A stretch of DNA of 9,062 nt from Syntrophaceae bacterium UBA5619 (lineage in GTDB: Bacteria > Desulfobacterota > Syntrophia > Syntrophales > UBA5619), in NCBI GenBank assembly GCA_002424545.1, contig DIKL01000019.1, positions 532 to 9,593 of the forward strand, given 5' to 3'. Below the pieces are notes generated by a model, which did not search any database, was not told the origin of the DNA, and worked only from the letters and a program-made list of their open reading frames with translations. How positions within the stretch are numbered: the stretch's first letter is position 1; the number at the start of each line of letters is the position of its first letter. The translations under genes and the position numbers were made by a program. Below are positions 1-6,260 of this stretch, piece after piece.

Positions 1-2080
1 CCATGGATTCCACCACATCGGAAACGGCCAAAATCCGCGCTTCCATGAGAATCTCGTCCCCTTTCAGATGCTTCGGATACCCCGATCCGTCCATCCGTTC
101 GTGATGTTCCAGAATCATCCTCGCGATCGGCCAGGGAAATTCGATGTCCTTCAAAATGTCATAACCGACTTGCGGGTGGGTTTTGATGAGCTCGAATTCA
201 AGATTCGTCAACCCGGTCGGCTTGCTGAGAATCTCCGCGGGAACGCAGATCTTGCCCAGATCATGAACAATCGCGGCCGTCACGATGCCGTCAATCCGGT
301 CGACGGAAAGATTTATCTCCTCGGCAATGGCACGGGCCAGGTCGGCCACTCTGCGTTGATGTCCCGCCGTATACGGATCCCTCGATTCGACGGTCACGGC
401 CATGGCATGGACGGTCGCTTCCAGGGTTCTTCTCAATTTCTCGATGCTTTCCTTCCGGTCGGTAATGTCCCGGGTAATATTGATAATATGGGGGACGCCA
501 TCCAGATCGATCACGGAAGCCGACATCAACCCGGATCGGACACCCCCGCCCTTCATTCGAAAGACAGCTTCAAGGTTGGCGACCTTCCCATCCCTTTTCA
601 ATCCCTCCACCAGTCTCTTCCTGTCCGCGATATTATCCCAGATATTGAATTCTATGGACGTTTTACCGACAATATCCTCTTCCGTATACCCCGTGGTTCG
701 GGTAAATCCCGGGTTGATGGAGACGTACATGCCGTCGTCGAGGCGGTTGATGCTCACGGCATCCGGGCTGGTATAAAAAGCCTTGCGGAATTTTTCCTCA
801 CTCTGGGTTAACGCCTCCTGGATCCGTCTGCGCTCGGTGATGTCCCGGGACACACCGTGCAATCCGGTCAGGACTCCCCGGTCGTCCCGGATCCCGCTGA
901 TGATACTTTCGAGCCAACGCGTCGAACCATCCTTATGATAGTATTCCAATTCAAGGGTGATCGTCCTTTCCGGGTCCGCGTGACCTTGCTGTTCCAGGGC
1001 AAACTCCCTGGTCATCATATCCAGCGCCAAAGACATCGATGCCGGGGTGAGCTGTTCCGTGACATCCTGCAGCACACGTTCTTCCGGCGTAAATCCAAGC
1101 AACGCCTCAACCGACGGGCTGACATAGACGCCACACAGGTTCATGTCCTGAATCCATACGATATCCGTCATCTTTTCGGTAATAAACTTGTATTTGTTTT
1201 CGCTCTCCCGCAAGGCAGCCTCGATCCGCTTGTGCTCGGTGATGTTGCTCAGAAAGTTCAAGGTGGCCGGCGTTCCTTCCCATTTTATCAAGACGGCATT
1301 CAATTCCACCCACAGGACGTTTCCGTCTTTATGGATGATCCGAAAAGAATAGGTGTGAGGAAGCTCTTCGCCCTTCAAGCGCCTGACGTGCCGCTCGTAA
1401 ACCATCTCCCGGTCATCCGGATGAATAAACTCAATAAACGGCCTGGAAATGAGTTCCGCAGCGGAATAACCGATCAATGTCGTGATCACGGGATTGATGA
1501 ATACCAGCTTGGCATGCTGAACCACAAAAATCGCCTCTTGGGCATTTTCAAAAAGGCTGCGATATTTCTCCTCACTTTCCCGCAGCGCCTCTTCCGCTCG
1601 TTTTACGCTCGTGATGTCGTCAACCAGGGCAACGATATGATCGACGCCGCCATCGGATTTCCGCACGCACCCGACCGAGAGATGGGTCCAGATGACCGTC
1701 CCATCCTTGCGGATGAAACGCTTTTCCATATTGTAGTGATCGATTTGACCGGACAGAACACGACCGAATTGTTCGAGGTCCGCGGCAAGGTCCTCGGGGT
1801 GCGTCATCTCCGTCCATGTCATGCGGACGATTTCGTCCCGGGAATAACCCATGATGGAGCAGATCCGGTCGTTCACCAGGATCCATCGCTGATCCGGGGA
1901 GGTAATGGCAATGCCGTACAACGGCAAATTGAAATAACTGCGAAAACGGGTTTCGCTTTTTTTATAATCTTCCTTTTCCCTTTTCCACTCCGATTCCGCC
2001 TGTTCCAGCTCCCCAATTCTCTGTTTCAAGGCAGCCAGTTCGTCAACCAAAACCTGCTGAGTCTTTTCCTGCTCTTTCAT
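1..2080 (-). CDS. PAS-PAS-PAS-PAS-HD-GYP sensor/response protein, probable c-di-GMP phosphodiesterase (partial, 3' end off window)
   Basis: The minus-strand frame from the ATG at 2080 stays open to the window edge, giving 693 residues with no stop. Residues 1-45 are a charged, probably coiled-coil lead. Four PAS modules follow at about 45-165, 172-290, 297-420 and 428-545, each ending in a linker of the type DIT(E/D)(R/H)(K/R) and then ALRESEEKY or a close variant. From about 555 an HD-GYP domain begins: H573 in TAGH, H606-D607 in VHDLGK, H635 in THP, and HHERMDGSGYP at 659-669. All visible metal ligands are intact. The remaining domain end lies beyond base 1. HD-GYP proteins hydrolyse cyclic di-GMP in the cytoplasm, and PAS domains sense ligands, redox or light. 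No membrane segment is visible. An in-frame TAA at 2104-2102 rules out a longer N-terminus. The Shine-Dalgarno is weak, so translation may depend on the antitoxin gene ending 21 bases upstream. The exact signal sensed is unknown. Confidence 0.92.
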   Translation of the reverse strand, partial: MKEQEKTQQVLVDELAALKQRIGELEQAESEWKREKEDYKKSETRFRSYFNLPLYGIAITSPDQRWILVNDRICSIMGYSRDEIVRMTWTEMTHPEDLAADLEQFGRVLSGQIDHYNMEKRFIRKDGTVIWTHLSVGCVRKSDGGVDHIVALVDDITSVKRAEEALRESEEKYRSLFENAQEAIFVVQHAKLVFINPVITTLIGYSAAELISRPFIEFIHPDDREMVYERHVRRLKGEELPHTYSFRIIHKDGNVLWVELNAVLIKWEGTPATLNFLSNITEHKRIEAALRESENKYKFITEKMTDIVWIQDMNLCGVYVSPSVEALLGFTPEERVLQDVTEQLTPASMSLALDMMTREFALEQQGHADPERTITLELEYYHKDGSTRWLESIISGIRDDRGVLTGLHGVSRDITERRRIQEALTQSEEKFRKAFYTSPDAVSINRLDDGMYVSINPGFTRTTGYTEEDIVGKTSIEFNIWDNIADRKRLVEGLKRDGKVANLEAVFRMKGGGVRSGLMSASVIDLDGVPHIINITRDITDRKESIEKLRRTLEATVHAMAVTVESRDPYTAGHQRRVADLARAIAEEINLSVDRIDGIVTAAIVHDLGKICVPAEILSKPTGLTNLEFELIKTHPQVGYDILKDIEFPWPIARMILEHHERMDGSGYPKHLKGDEILMEARILAVSDVVESM

Positions 2081-2101
2081 GAGGTCACCCGCTGCGTTCT
2101 G

Positions 2102-2308
2102 TTATGGTCCGTGAAGAGGAGAAGAGAAGGAATCGAGTTTTCTGAAACTCAAGGGCTTTTCCCTCATTCGCGCCAACATTTGGAGATCTTCAACATCCTC
2201 CAGTCGCTCCAAAAGATCTTGATACACATCGATGTCCAGGATGACGGCTGAAGGTTTTCCCCCGCGAAAGACAATTTGCGGCTCTCTTATTTTTGTTCCG
2301 GTTTTCAT
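2102..2308 (-). CDS. Phd/YefM-like antitoxin, orphan
   Basis: A 68-residue protein. Residues around 10-40 read PQIVFRGGKPSAVILDID then VYQDLLERLEDVEDL, which resembles the small Phd/YefM-type antitoxin group (GKP-AVILDI followed by a YQELLERLED helix). The later stretch MREKPLSFRKLDSF also fits that group. Members bind and neutralise a RelE/ParE-type toxin and repress their own operon. A good ribosome binding site (GAGAGG, six bases before the ATG) supports the start. The odd point is that no toxin follows: 21 bases after the stop an unrelated PAS-HD-GYP gene begins in the same reading frame. The last residues (SSPLHGP) look unlike a normal antitoxin tail, so the 3' end may be a recombination junction. 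Family assignment is by pattern only and could instead be another small antitoxin class. Confidence 0.68.
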   Translation of the reverse strand: MKTGTKIREPQIVFRGGKPSAVILDIDVYQDLLERLEDVEDLQMLARMREKPLSFRKLDSFSSPLHGP

Positions 2309-2364
2309 GTTACACCTCTCAAACTTCCCATCTTCATGAATTTATTGATCCGTCGGCCTCACAG

Positions 2365-2478
2365 CCATTGACGGCATGATCATCCAATAACAAGAAGTTT
2401 TTGTCAATCTTTCTCGACGATCCGGATTTACTCCTCCGTCAAGTTGTAGAGATCGTAGACGAGGCGGTCGATCCGGCG
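2365..2478. repeat. Direct repeat copy A (restriction gene 3' end plus flank)
   Basis: This stretch is an imperfect direct copy of 3068-3177. The core 2401-2478 is gap-free and about 90% identical. The flank 2365-2400 is weaker and needs small gaps, but still shares landmarks such as CCRTTGACG and ATGATC. Its partner lies 699 bases away, and the intact toxin-antitoxin pair sits between the two. Confidence 0.8.
2404..2478 (-). pseudogene. Remnant of a second restriction-modification gene, C-terminal tail only
   Basis: Read on the minus strand this stretch encodes RRIDRLVYDLYNLTEE, then a TAA stop, then IRIVEKD and TGA. It matches the last codons of the intact restriction-modification gene, which end RRIDRLVYDLYNLTEDEIRIIEKD. 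Bases 2401-2478 and 3100-3177 align without gaps at 70 of 78 positions. Several differences are silent or conservative (Leu CTT/TTG, Asp/Glu, Ile/Val), so the copy probably descends from a related gene that was once translated. The TAA replaces a GAG through two substitutions. Upstream of 2478 the similarity stops abruptly, leaving only about 26 codons. This is a non-functional fossil, not a gene. Confidence 0.8.
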
Positions 2479-2508
2479 TGGCACTCGCTCTATAAATATG
2501 GATGTCGT

Positions 2509-2805
2509 CTACGGCAGGTAGCGATCGATATCGAGCGCCCCATGAAAGACGCCTAATATATCTATCGTTTCATCTTCTTTGATCAAATATGCGACTCGGT
2601 AATGGCCATAGAGAAGGATCCGAATATGCAAATGGGGATCACTTTCATATCGGTGCCCGACTTCAGGGAACCGGCGTAGAATCTGGACTTTTTCATAGAT
2701 GCCTTCAACAACCCTTCGGGCCGCTTCCGGCTGATCGGAAGAGATATAGTCGTAAATATCCCGGAGCCATTGTTCGGCTTCGGCAGTCCAGTTTATTTCC
2801 GCCAT
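2509..2805 (-). CDS. ParE/RelE-family toxin of a type II toxin-antitoxin module
   Basis: A 98-residue basic/acidic mixed protein of usual family length. The order of features is that of the ParE/RelE fold: a WTAEAEQWLRDIYDYI helix (about 6-21), AARRVVEGIYEKVQIL helix (28-43), the RRFPEVGHRY turn (44-53), then strands with IRILLYGHYRVAYLI (62-76) and the final ILGVFHGALDIDRYL (83-97). The closing pattern of strand, F/H and basic residue is typical of ParE proteins that poison gyrase, although RelE-type mRNA cleavage cannot be excluded from sequence. The ATG overlaps the antitoxin gene's end by 13 bases and has no clear Shine-Dalgarno, so translational coupling to the antitoxin is likely. It ends 200 bases before the orphan antitoxin. 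Confidence 0.88.
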   Translation of the reverse strand: MAEINWTAEAEQWLRDIYDYISSDQPEAARRVVEGIYEKVQILRRFPEVGHRYESDPHLHIRILLYGHYRVAYLIKEDETIDILGVFHGALDIDRYLP

Positions 2806-2978
2806 AGGTGGATTCGCCGTTTCATCTCTTCGTTGCTGATCGTCCGGCGCTTCCGCGAATCCTCGAGCCCTCTTTCCACCATGCGAGCGAACTGCAGTTC
2901 ACGCAGGAGATCATCGAAAGAGCAATCATCCGGCTGAGCCTTGATGATGTCTGTTATCTGTTCCTTTGCCGAAAGCAT
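2793..2978 (-). CDS. ParD-like antitoxin (addiction module component)
   Basis: A 61-residue protein starting MLSAKEQITDIIKAQPDDCS. I chose the ATG at 2978 because a perfect AGGAGG (2991-2986) lies seven bases upstream and because the reading frame before it has no antitoxin character. The pattern AKEQI..I...PDD.SFDDLL.EL.F...VE.GL followed by ISNEEMKRRI matches a common family of short antitoxins found directly before ParE/RelE toxins. There the N-terminal part is thought to bind DNA or dimerise and the C-terminal tail (about 40-61) wraps the toxin. It overlaps the toxin start by 13 bases. Autoregulation at the upstream palindrome is likely but inferred. Confidence 0.82.
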   Translation of the reverse strand: MLSAKEQITDIIKAQPDDCSFDDLLRELQFARMVERGLEDSRKRRTISNEEMKRRIHLWRK

Positions 2979-2985
2979 TTCTTGG

Positions 2986-2991
2986 CCTCCT
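2986..2991 (-). promoter_or_regulatory. Strong ribosome binding site deciding the ParD-like start
   Basis: The minus strand reads GAGGAGG with seven bases to the ATG at 2978. No comparable site precedes the in-frame ATGs further upstream, so the shorter 61-residue product is preferred over a 98-residue reading. Confidence 0.75.
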
Positions 2992-3055
2992 CTGTGAGAT
3001 GATAAACCATGCGGCTGATCGGGCGCCGAACATCCGGACCACTCTAATCCGAGCG

Positions 3056-3089
3056 GATAATTATCTTCCGTTGACGAATGATCCATCAA
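3056..3089 (-). promoter_or_regulatory. Candidate promoter and operator of the toxin-antitoxin module
   Basis: On the minus strand TTGATG (3089-3084) and GATAAT (3065-3060) are separated by 18 bases, a reasonable sigma-70 layout. The -10 box lies inside a perfect 10-base palindrome, GATAATTATC (3056-3065), which could be an antitoxin operator. The site begins 14 bases after the restriction gene's stop codon, so the toxin-antitoxin pair may be transcribed independently of it. This is visual pattern matching only. Confidence 0.35.
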
Positions 3090-3177
3090 TAAGAAATTTT
3101 TGTCAATCTTTCTCGATGATCCGGATCTCGTCTTCAGTAAGGTTGTAGAGATCGTAGACGAGGCGGTCGATCCGGCG
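3068..3177. repeat. Direct repeat copy B (intact restriction gene 3' end plus flank)
   Basis: This is the partner of 2365-2478. It covers the last 25 codons of the intact restriction-modification gene, its stop codon (3105-3103) and about 35 bases of downstream sequence, which hold the likely promoter region of the ParD-like gene. Confidence 0.8.
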
Positions 3178-6105
3178 GTCGGTGGCGTCGATCTGGCGCG
3201 TCAGGCTCGTCTGTTCGTGGTCCGTCTTTGCAGCGGCCAGACGCTGGTGGAGGGCGAGCATCTCCTCGACCAGGGCGACCATCCGCTCGTGGCGCTCCCG
3301 GTCCGCCATGTCGGCGAAATCGATGGGGCGGATGGGGAGTTGCGAGATATACACTGGTTTGTACTCATAATACCCGCCTTGTTTTGTTGAGGCAATGGAT
3401 TGGATGAAGAAGTCTGACACCCGCGCATTCAGGATGCCGAGAAGGTACAGATCAACCACGGGAATGATCGAGGTTTTGTCATTGGTGTAATAGCAGTCTG
3501 TGTCAAAGACATAGGATGCTTTTTGTACAATAGAAGGTACCACGATTTTCGGTTTCTCGAATTCAGTGTAATAATCACAGGCGCGGAGTTCCCACCAGTA
3601 TTCGCCCTTGTCGTACCGCTTTTCTGCCTGGGTTTTGAAGGGAAGCAGGTGATCGGCAACAGCGGGATAGTTCGTCCGGAACCAACCCCATGCGTCTTTG
3701 GAGACTCCTGCGTGAGAGGCCGTCCAACCTTTCGGCACAAGGATAAGAAATCGTTCGCTACCCACCGATGCATACCGCTTGATGTCCCGCCCTGTCAGGA
3801 AGGGCTTGATCATCTCCGCACTTCTCGAATCTTCAGCAATGAGGCGCTCCCGTGCCGCCGCGTCGATCACGAACGCTTCGTTGAGACCGGTTAAAACTCC
3901 TCTATAAATCCGACCTTTCACATATTCTTTCAAAGGAGTTCCCGTTCGAAGGAGCTTGTGCAGCAGAGCCGTGGTGTTCCCATCACTCAGGGACCAGCCG
4001 CCGTCATCCAGGGCGTCCAGCCGAATCGGATAGTGATGGGCTTCCACGTAAGCATTGAGATTGTCGAACTGGAGCGTTCCGACCTTCGTGACGGCGAAGG
4101 CGGCGGACGGCTTGTCTTTCCGGATCCGGATGATACAGGGGTAGGTGGTCGCCCCCTTGAAGACCGGCAGGTCGCCGAAATCTATGATCTCCTCGATTCC
4201 CCGTTCCTTGATCCAGTTGCGCAGGGGGCGGCCGTAACCTGCCCGCAGCCACTTGTTGGCCACGATGTATGAAAAATAGCCGTCCGGCCTTAGCAGATCG
4301 ACCCCTTTTTCGATGAAATAGACGTATAGATCAGCGATTCCGTCATAGATCCTGAAGCGTTTTTGAAAATAGGCCTTGAAATCCCCCAGCGACTCCTGAC
4401 GAACATACGGCGGGTTGCCGATGATTGCGTCGAAACCGCCGCCGGCAAAGATCTCCGGAAATTCCGCTTTCCAGTCGAAGCAGTTGATCCGGTAGCGATC
4501 CTCGTCGTCCAGCAGGTCCGGCAGCTTGCCGTCGTAGAAGTCCGGGCCGATCAGCGAATTCCCGCAGCGGATGTTCGCGGAGAGGTCGGGCAGCGCGCGT
4601 TCGTGGAAGAGCTTGAGCTGGCCGGCGAGTGTCTCGCCGCTCTCCCCTTCCAGGACTTTGAGCAGCAGCGAGAGCTTGGTCACCTCGACGGCCTGGGGAT
4701 CGATGTCCACGCCGTAGATGCTGTTCAGCAGGATCCGCTTGCGCTCCGTCGTCGTCAGCCGCCACTCGCCGCCGGCGGCCTGGTAAAGAGTGGGTCTTTT
4801 CCCCCTCGTCCGCTTCTCCGGGCCGCCCGCGACATAGCGGTCCCGGTGCCAGTCCAGCAGAAACTGATAGGCCTGGATCAGGAAGGAGCCGGAGCCGCAG
4901 GCCGGATCGATGATCCGGAGCCGGTCGGCCTGGGCGGGCGTCCTCCCTTCCAGCAGCTTGCCCACGGTCCTTTCGACGATGAAGTCGACGATATATTTCG
5001 GGGTGTAGAAGACGCCACCCGCCTTCTTCACCTCCGGTTTGTCCTCCACCTTCGCCTGGTGACCCGCGGTGAGGCGGATCACCTTGCCCAAGAACTGCTC
5101 GTACACCCGGCCGAGAATATCGGCGGGGAGAACCGAGAACTCATACGGCGATTCGGGATAGTAGAGGCCGTGCAGGATCTCCTTGAGCGTTTTGTCGTCG
5201 ATCTCCAGGCCGAGGGTGAGGCGATCCGGCGGCGCGGTGCGGTCCTTCTCCGGCCGGAAGTGGAACAGGCCGGAGTTGTACCGGTCGTCGGCCCGCTGGA
5301 AGATTTCGATCAGACGCTTGTAGACGCCGGGGCCGTTGAGAAGTCCCTGGAGCTGGCCGTAGGGCTCGATCCCCCGGTCCTCGCAGATCCGTAGAAAGAT
5401 GATCCGGTTGATCGTCAGCGTCACCGCCGTGTTCAACTCCCGCTGGCTCAGGGCGGAATTTCGGAGCGCGATCGTCCGGGCCAGAAGATCGCGCCAGGAA
5501 TCTATTTCTTTGAGGAAAGCCTCGTCCACGCCGGCGGTGCCCTTCTTCAGGCGGGTCGATTCGGCGTAGCGGTCGAAGACGCCTTTGAGGACGGCCTGCT
5601 TGGAGAAGATCGCGGCGATCTCGTCCCAGCGGGCCGCATAATCGCGGAAACTGAAGAACAGAATCCGGGCCGTCGCGGGGCGGTCGTTCTGGTCCGGCTT
5701 GATCCGGCAGTCGTAGACGACAAACTCCTCGAAATTCATGAGGATAGAGAGGGGCAGCCCAGCGGACCAGGCGTAGCGACGGAGCTGATAGGCGGGGGCG
5801 GCATCCTCGGCAATGCGGACGGCGGGCTTTTTTGCCTCCACGAAAAACTTCCGCGCCCCGCCGATCCGAAAGCAGTAGTCCGGGGCCTTTACCGCGCCGC
5901 CGATCCGGATCGCGTCCTCGTGGATCACGTCTTTGTAGGCCTCGGCGTGGCCGGCGGCGTTGTCCACGTCCCAACCGAGGGCCTTGAAAAAGGGATCGAT
6001 GAACTCACGACGGAGCTGGGTTTCGTTGTACGCCCCGGCGGTGTACGCCGCGAGGTTTTCCTCAAAACGTGAAACAAGATCAAGAACTTCTTGGGGAGCA
6101 GGCAT
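3103..6105 (-). CDS. Type IIG (Eco57I-like) fused restriction endonuclease-adenine methyltransferase
   Basis: A 1000-residue single-chain enzyme expected to methylate adenine in a specific DNA site and cut unmodified DNA. Residues 31-92 hold an HsdR-like nuclease segment with PD at 75-76 and EAK at 90-92, a PD-(D/E)xK core. Residues 230-350 are a helical connector. FYTP (366-369) precedes the SAM-binding motif I DPACGSGSF (400-408). GVDIDP (465-470) is the next methylase motif, and catalytic NPPY is at 564-567. Residues about 715-921, with GRDIKRY (772-778), act as the target-recognition part. A C-terminal coiled segment ends IDRLVYDLYNLTEDEIRIIEKD, a tail common in this family. There is no helicase domain and no separate specificity gene, which argues against Type I or Type ISP. 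GGAG nine bases upstream supports the ATG at 6105. The recognition-region DNA is clearly poorer in GC than the first two thirds. The target sequence cannot be read from the protein. Confidence 0.93.
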   Translation of the reverse strand: MPAPQEVLDLVSRFEENLAAYTAGAYNETQLRREFIDPFFKALGWDVDNAAGHAEAYKDVIHEDAIRIGGAVKAPDYCFRIGGARKFFVEAKKPAVRIAEDAAPAYQLRRYAWSAGLPLSILMNFEEFVVYDCRIKPDQNDRPATARILFFSFRDYAARWDEIAAIFSKQAVLKGVFDRYAESTRLKKGTAGVDEAFLKEIDSWRDLLARTIALRNSALSQRELNTAVTLTINRIIFLRICEDRGIEPYGQLQGLLNGPGVYKRLIEIFQRADDRYNSGLFHFRPEKDRTAPPDRLTLGLEIDDKTLKEILHGLYYPESPYEFSVLPADILGRVYEQFLGKVIRLTAGHQAKVEDKPEVKKAGGVFYTPKYIVDFIVERTVGKLLEGRTPAQADRLRIIDPACGSGSFLIQAYQFLLDWHRDRYVAGGPEKRTRGKRPTLYQAAGGEWRLTTTERKRILLNSIYGVDIDPQAVEVTKLSLLLKVLEGESGETLAGQLKLFHERALPDLSANIRCGNSLIGPDFYDGKLPDLLDDEDRYRINCFDWKAEFPEIFAGGGFDAIIGNPPYVRQESLGDFKAYFQKRFRIYDGIADLYVYFIEKGVDLLRPDGYFSYIVANKWLRAGYGRPLRNWIKERGIEEIIDFGDLPVFKGATTYPCIIRIRKDKPSAAFAVTKVGTLQFDNLNAYVEAHHYPIRLDALDDGGWSLSDGNTTALLHKLLRTGTPLKEYVKGRIYRGVLTGLNEAFVIDAAARERLIAEDSRSAEMIKPFLTGRDIKRYASVGSERFLILVPKGWTASHAGVSKDAWGWFRTNYPAVADHLLPFKTQAEKRYDKGEYWWELRACDYYTEFEKPKIVVPSIVQKASYVFDTDCYYTNDKTSIIPVVDLYLLGILNARVSDFFIQSIASTKQGGYYEYKPVYISQLPIRPIDFADMADRERHERMVALVEEMLALHQRLAAAKTDHEQTSLTRQIDATDRRIDRLVYDLYNLTEDEIRIIEKD

Positions 6106-6260
6106 GATGAAACGCTCCGTTCATTTTCCGTCGCCGTCGGGAACGGTTACTTTCCCGCGTCGTACGACCGGATGATCGTGTTTGCGAGGTCCATCGCCTC
6201 ATCCGGGGTCACGACGGCCGGGCGCTTGCAAGATCAGGGCGATGTTTTCCTGTCATCCCT
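6106..6260 (-). other. Intergenic gap with a possible gene remnant
   Basis: These 155 bases separate the acyl-CoA synthetase stop from the restriction gene start. On the minus strand 6233-6147 is open and reads KRPAVVTPDEAMDLANTI then IRSYDAGK and TAA, which has the look of a protein C-terminus with no start or body. I do not recognise it. A 6-base stem with an 8-base loop (6138-6157) lacks a T-run, so I do not call a terminator. The only functional site I see is the GGAG at 6118-6115 serving the restriction gene. Confidence 0.3.

Noticed and set aside
857..2251. A 464-codon open frame on the plus strand
   Set aside because: It lies antisense to the PAS-HD-GYP gene, whose minus-strand translation shows clear domain motifs. 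The plus-strand product has no recognisable family pattern.
2454..2513. Nine-base inverted repeat CGTAGACGA / TCGTCTACG around the toxin stop codon
   Set aside because: The arms are 42 bases apart with no extension beyond nine pairs and no T-run. One arm is simply part of the duplicated methylase tail, so chance is the simplest explanation.
3051..3060. GAGCGGATAA resembling part of a lac operator
   Set aside because: It is a short coincidental match with no LacI-type gene or sugar genes nearby. The palindrome there is better explained as a possible antitoxin site.
2979..3089. Possible 37-residue N-terminal extension of the ParD-like antitoxin
   Set aside because: The extension is low in antitoxin character, covers the likely promoter, and the internal ATG at 2978 has a perfect AGGAGG.
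2102..6105. A BREX, DISARM or Type I/ISP defence locus
   Set aside because: The methylase has its own nuclease and recognition parts, and there is no PglZ, helicase, BrxC-like ATPase or separate specificity gene in the window.
6138..6157. Hairpin CGGGAA-loop-TTCCCG as a terminator
   Set aside because: The stem is only six pairs, the loop is eight bases and no U-tract follows on either strand.
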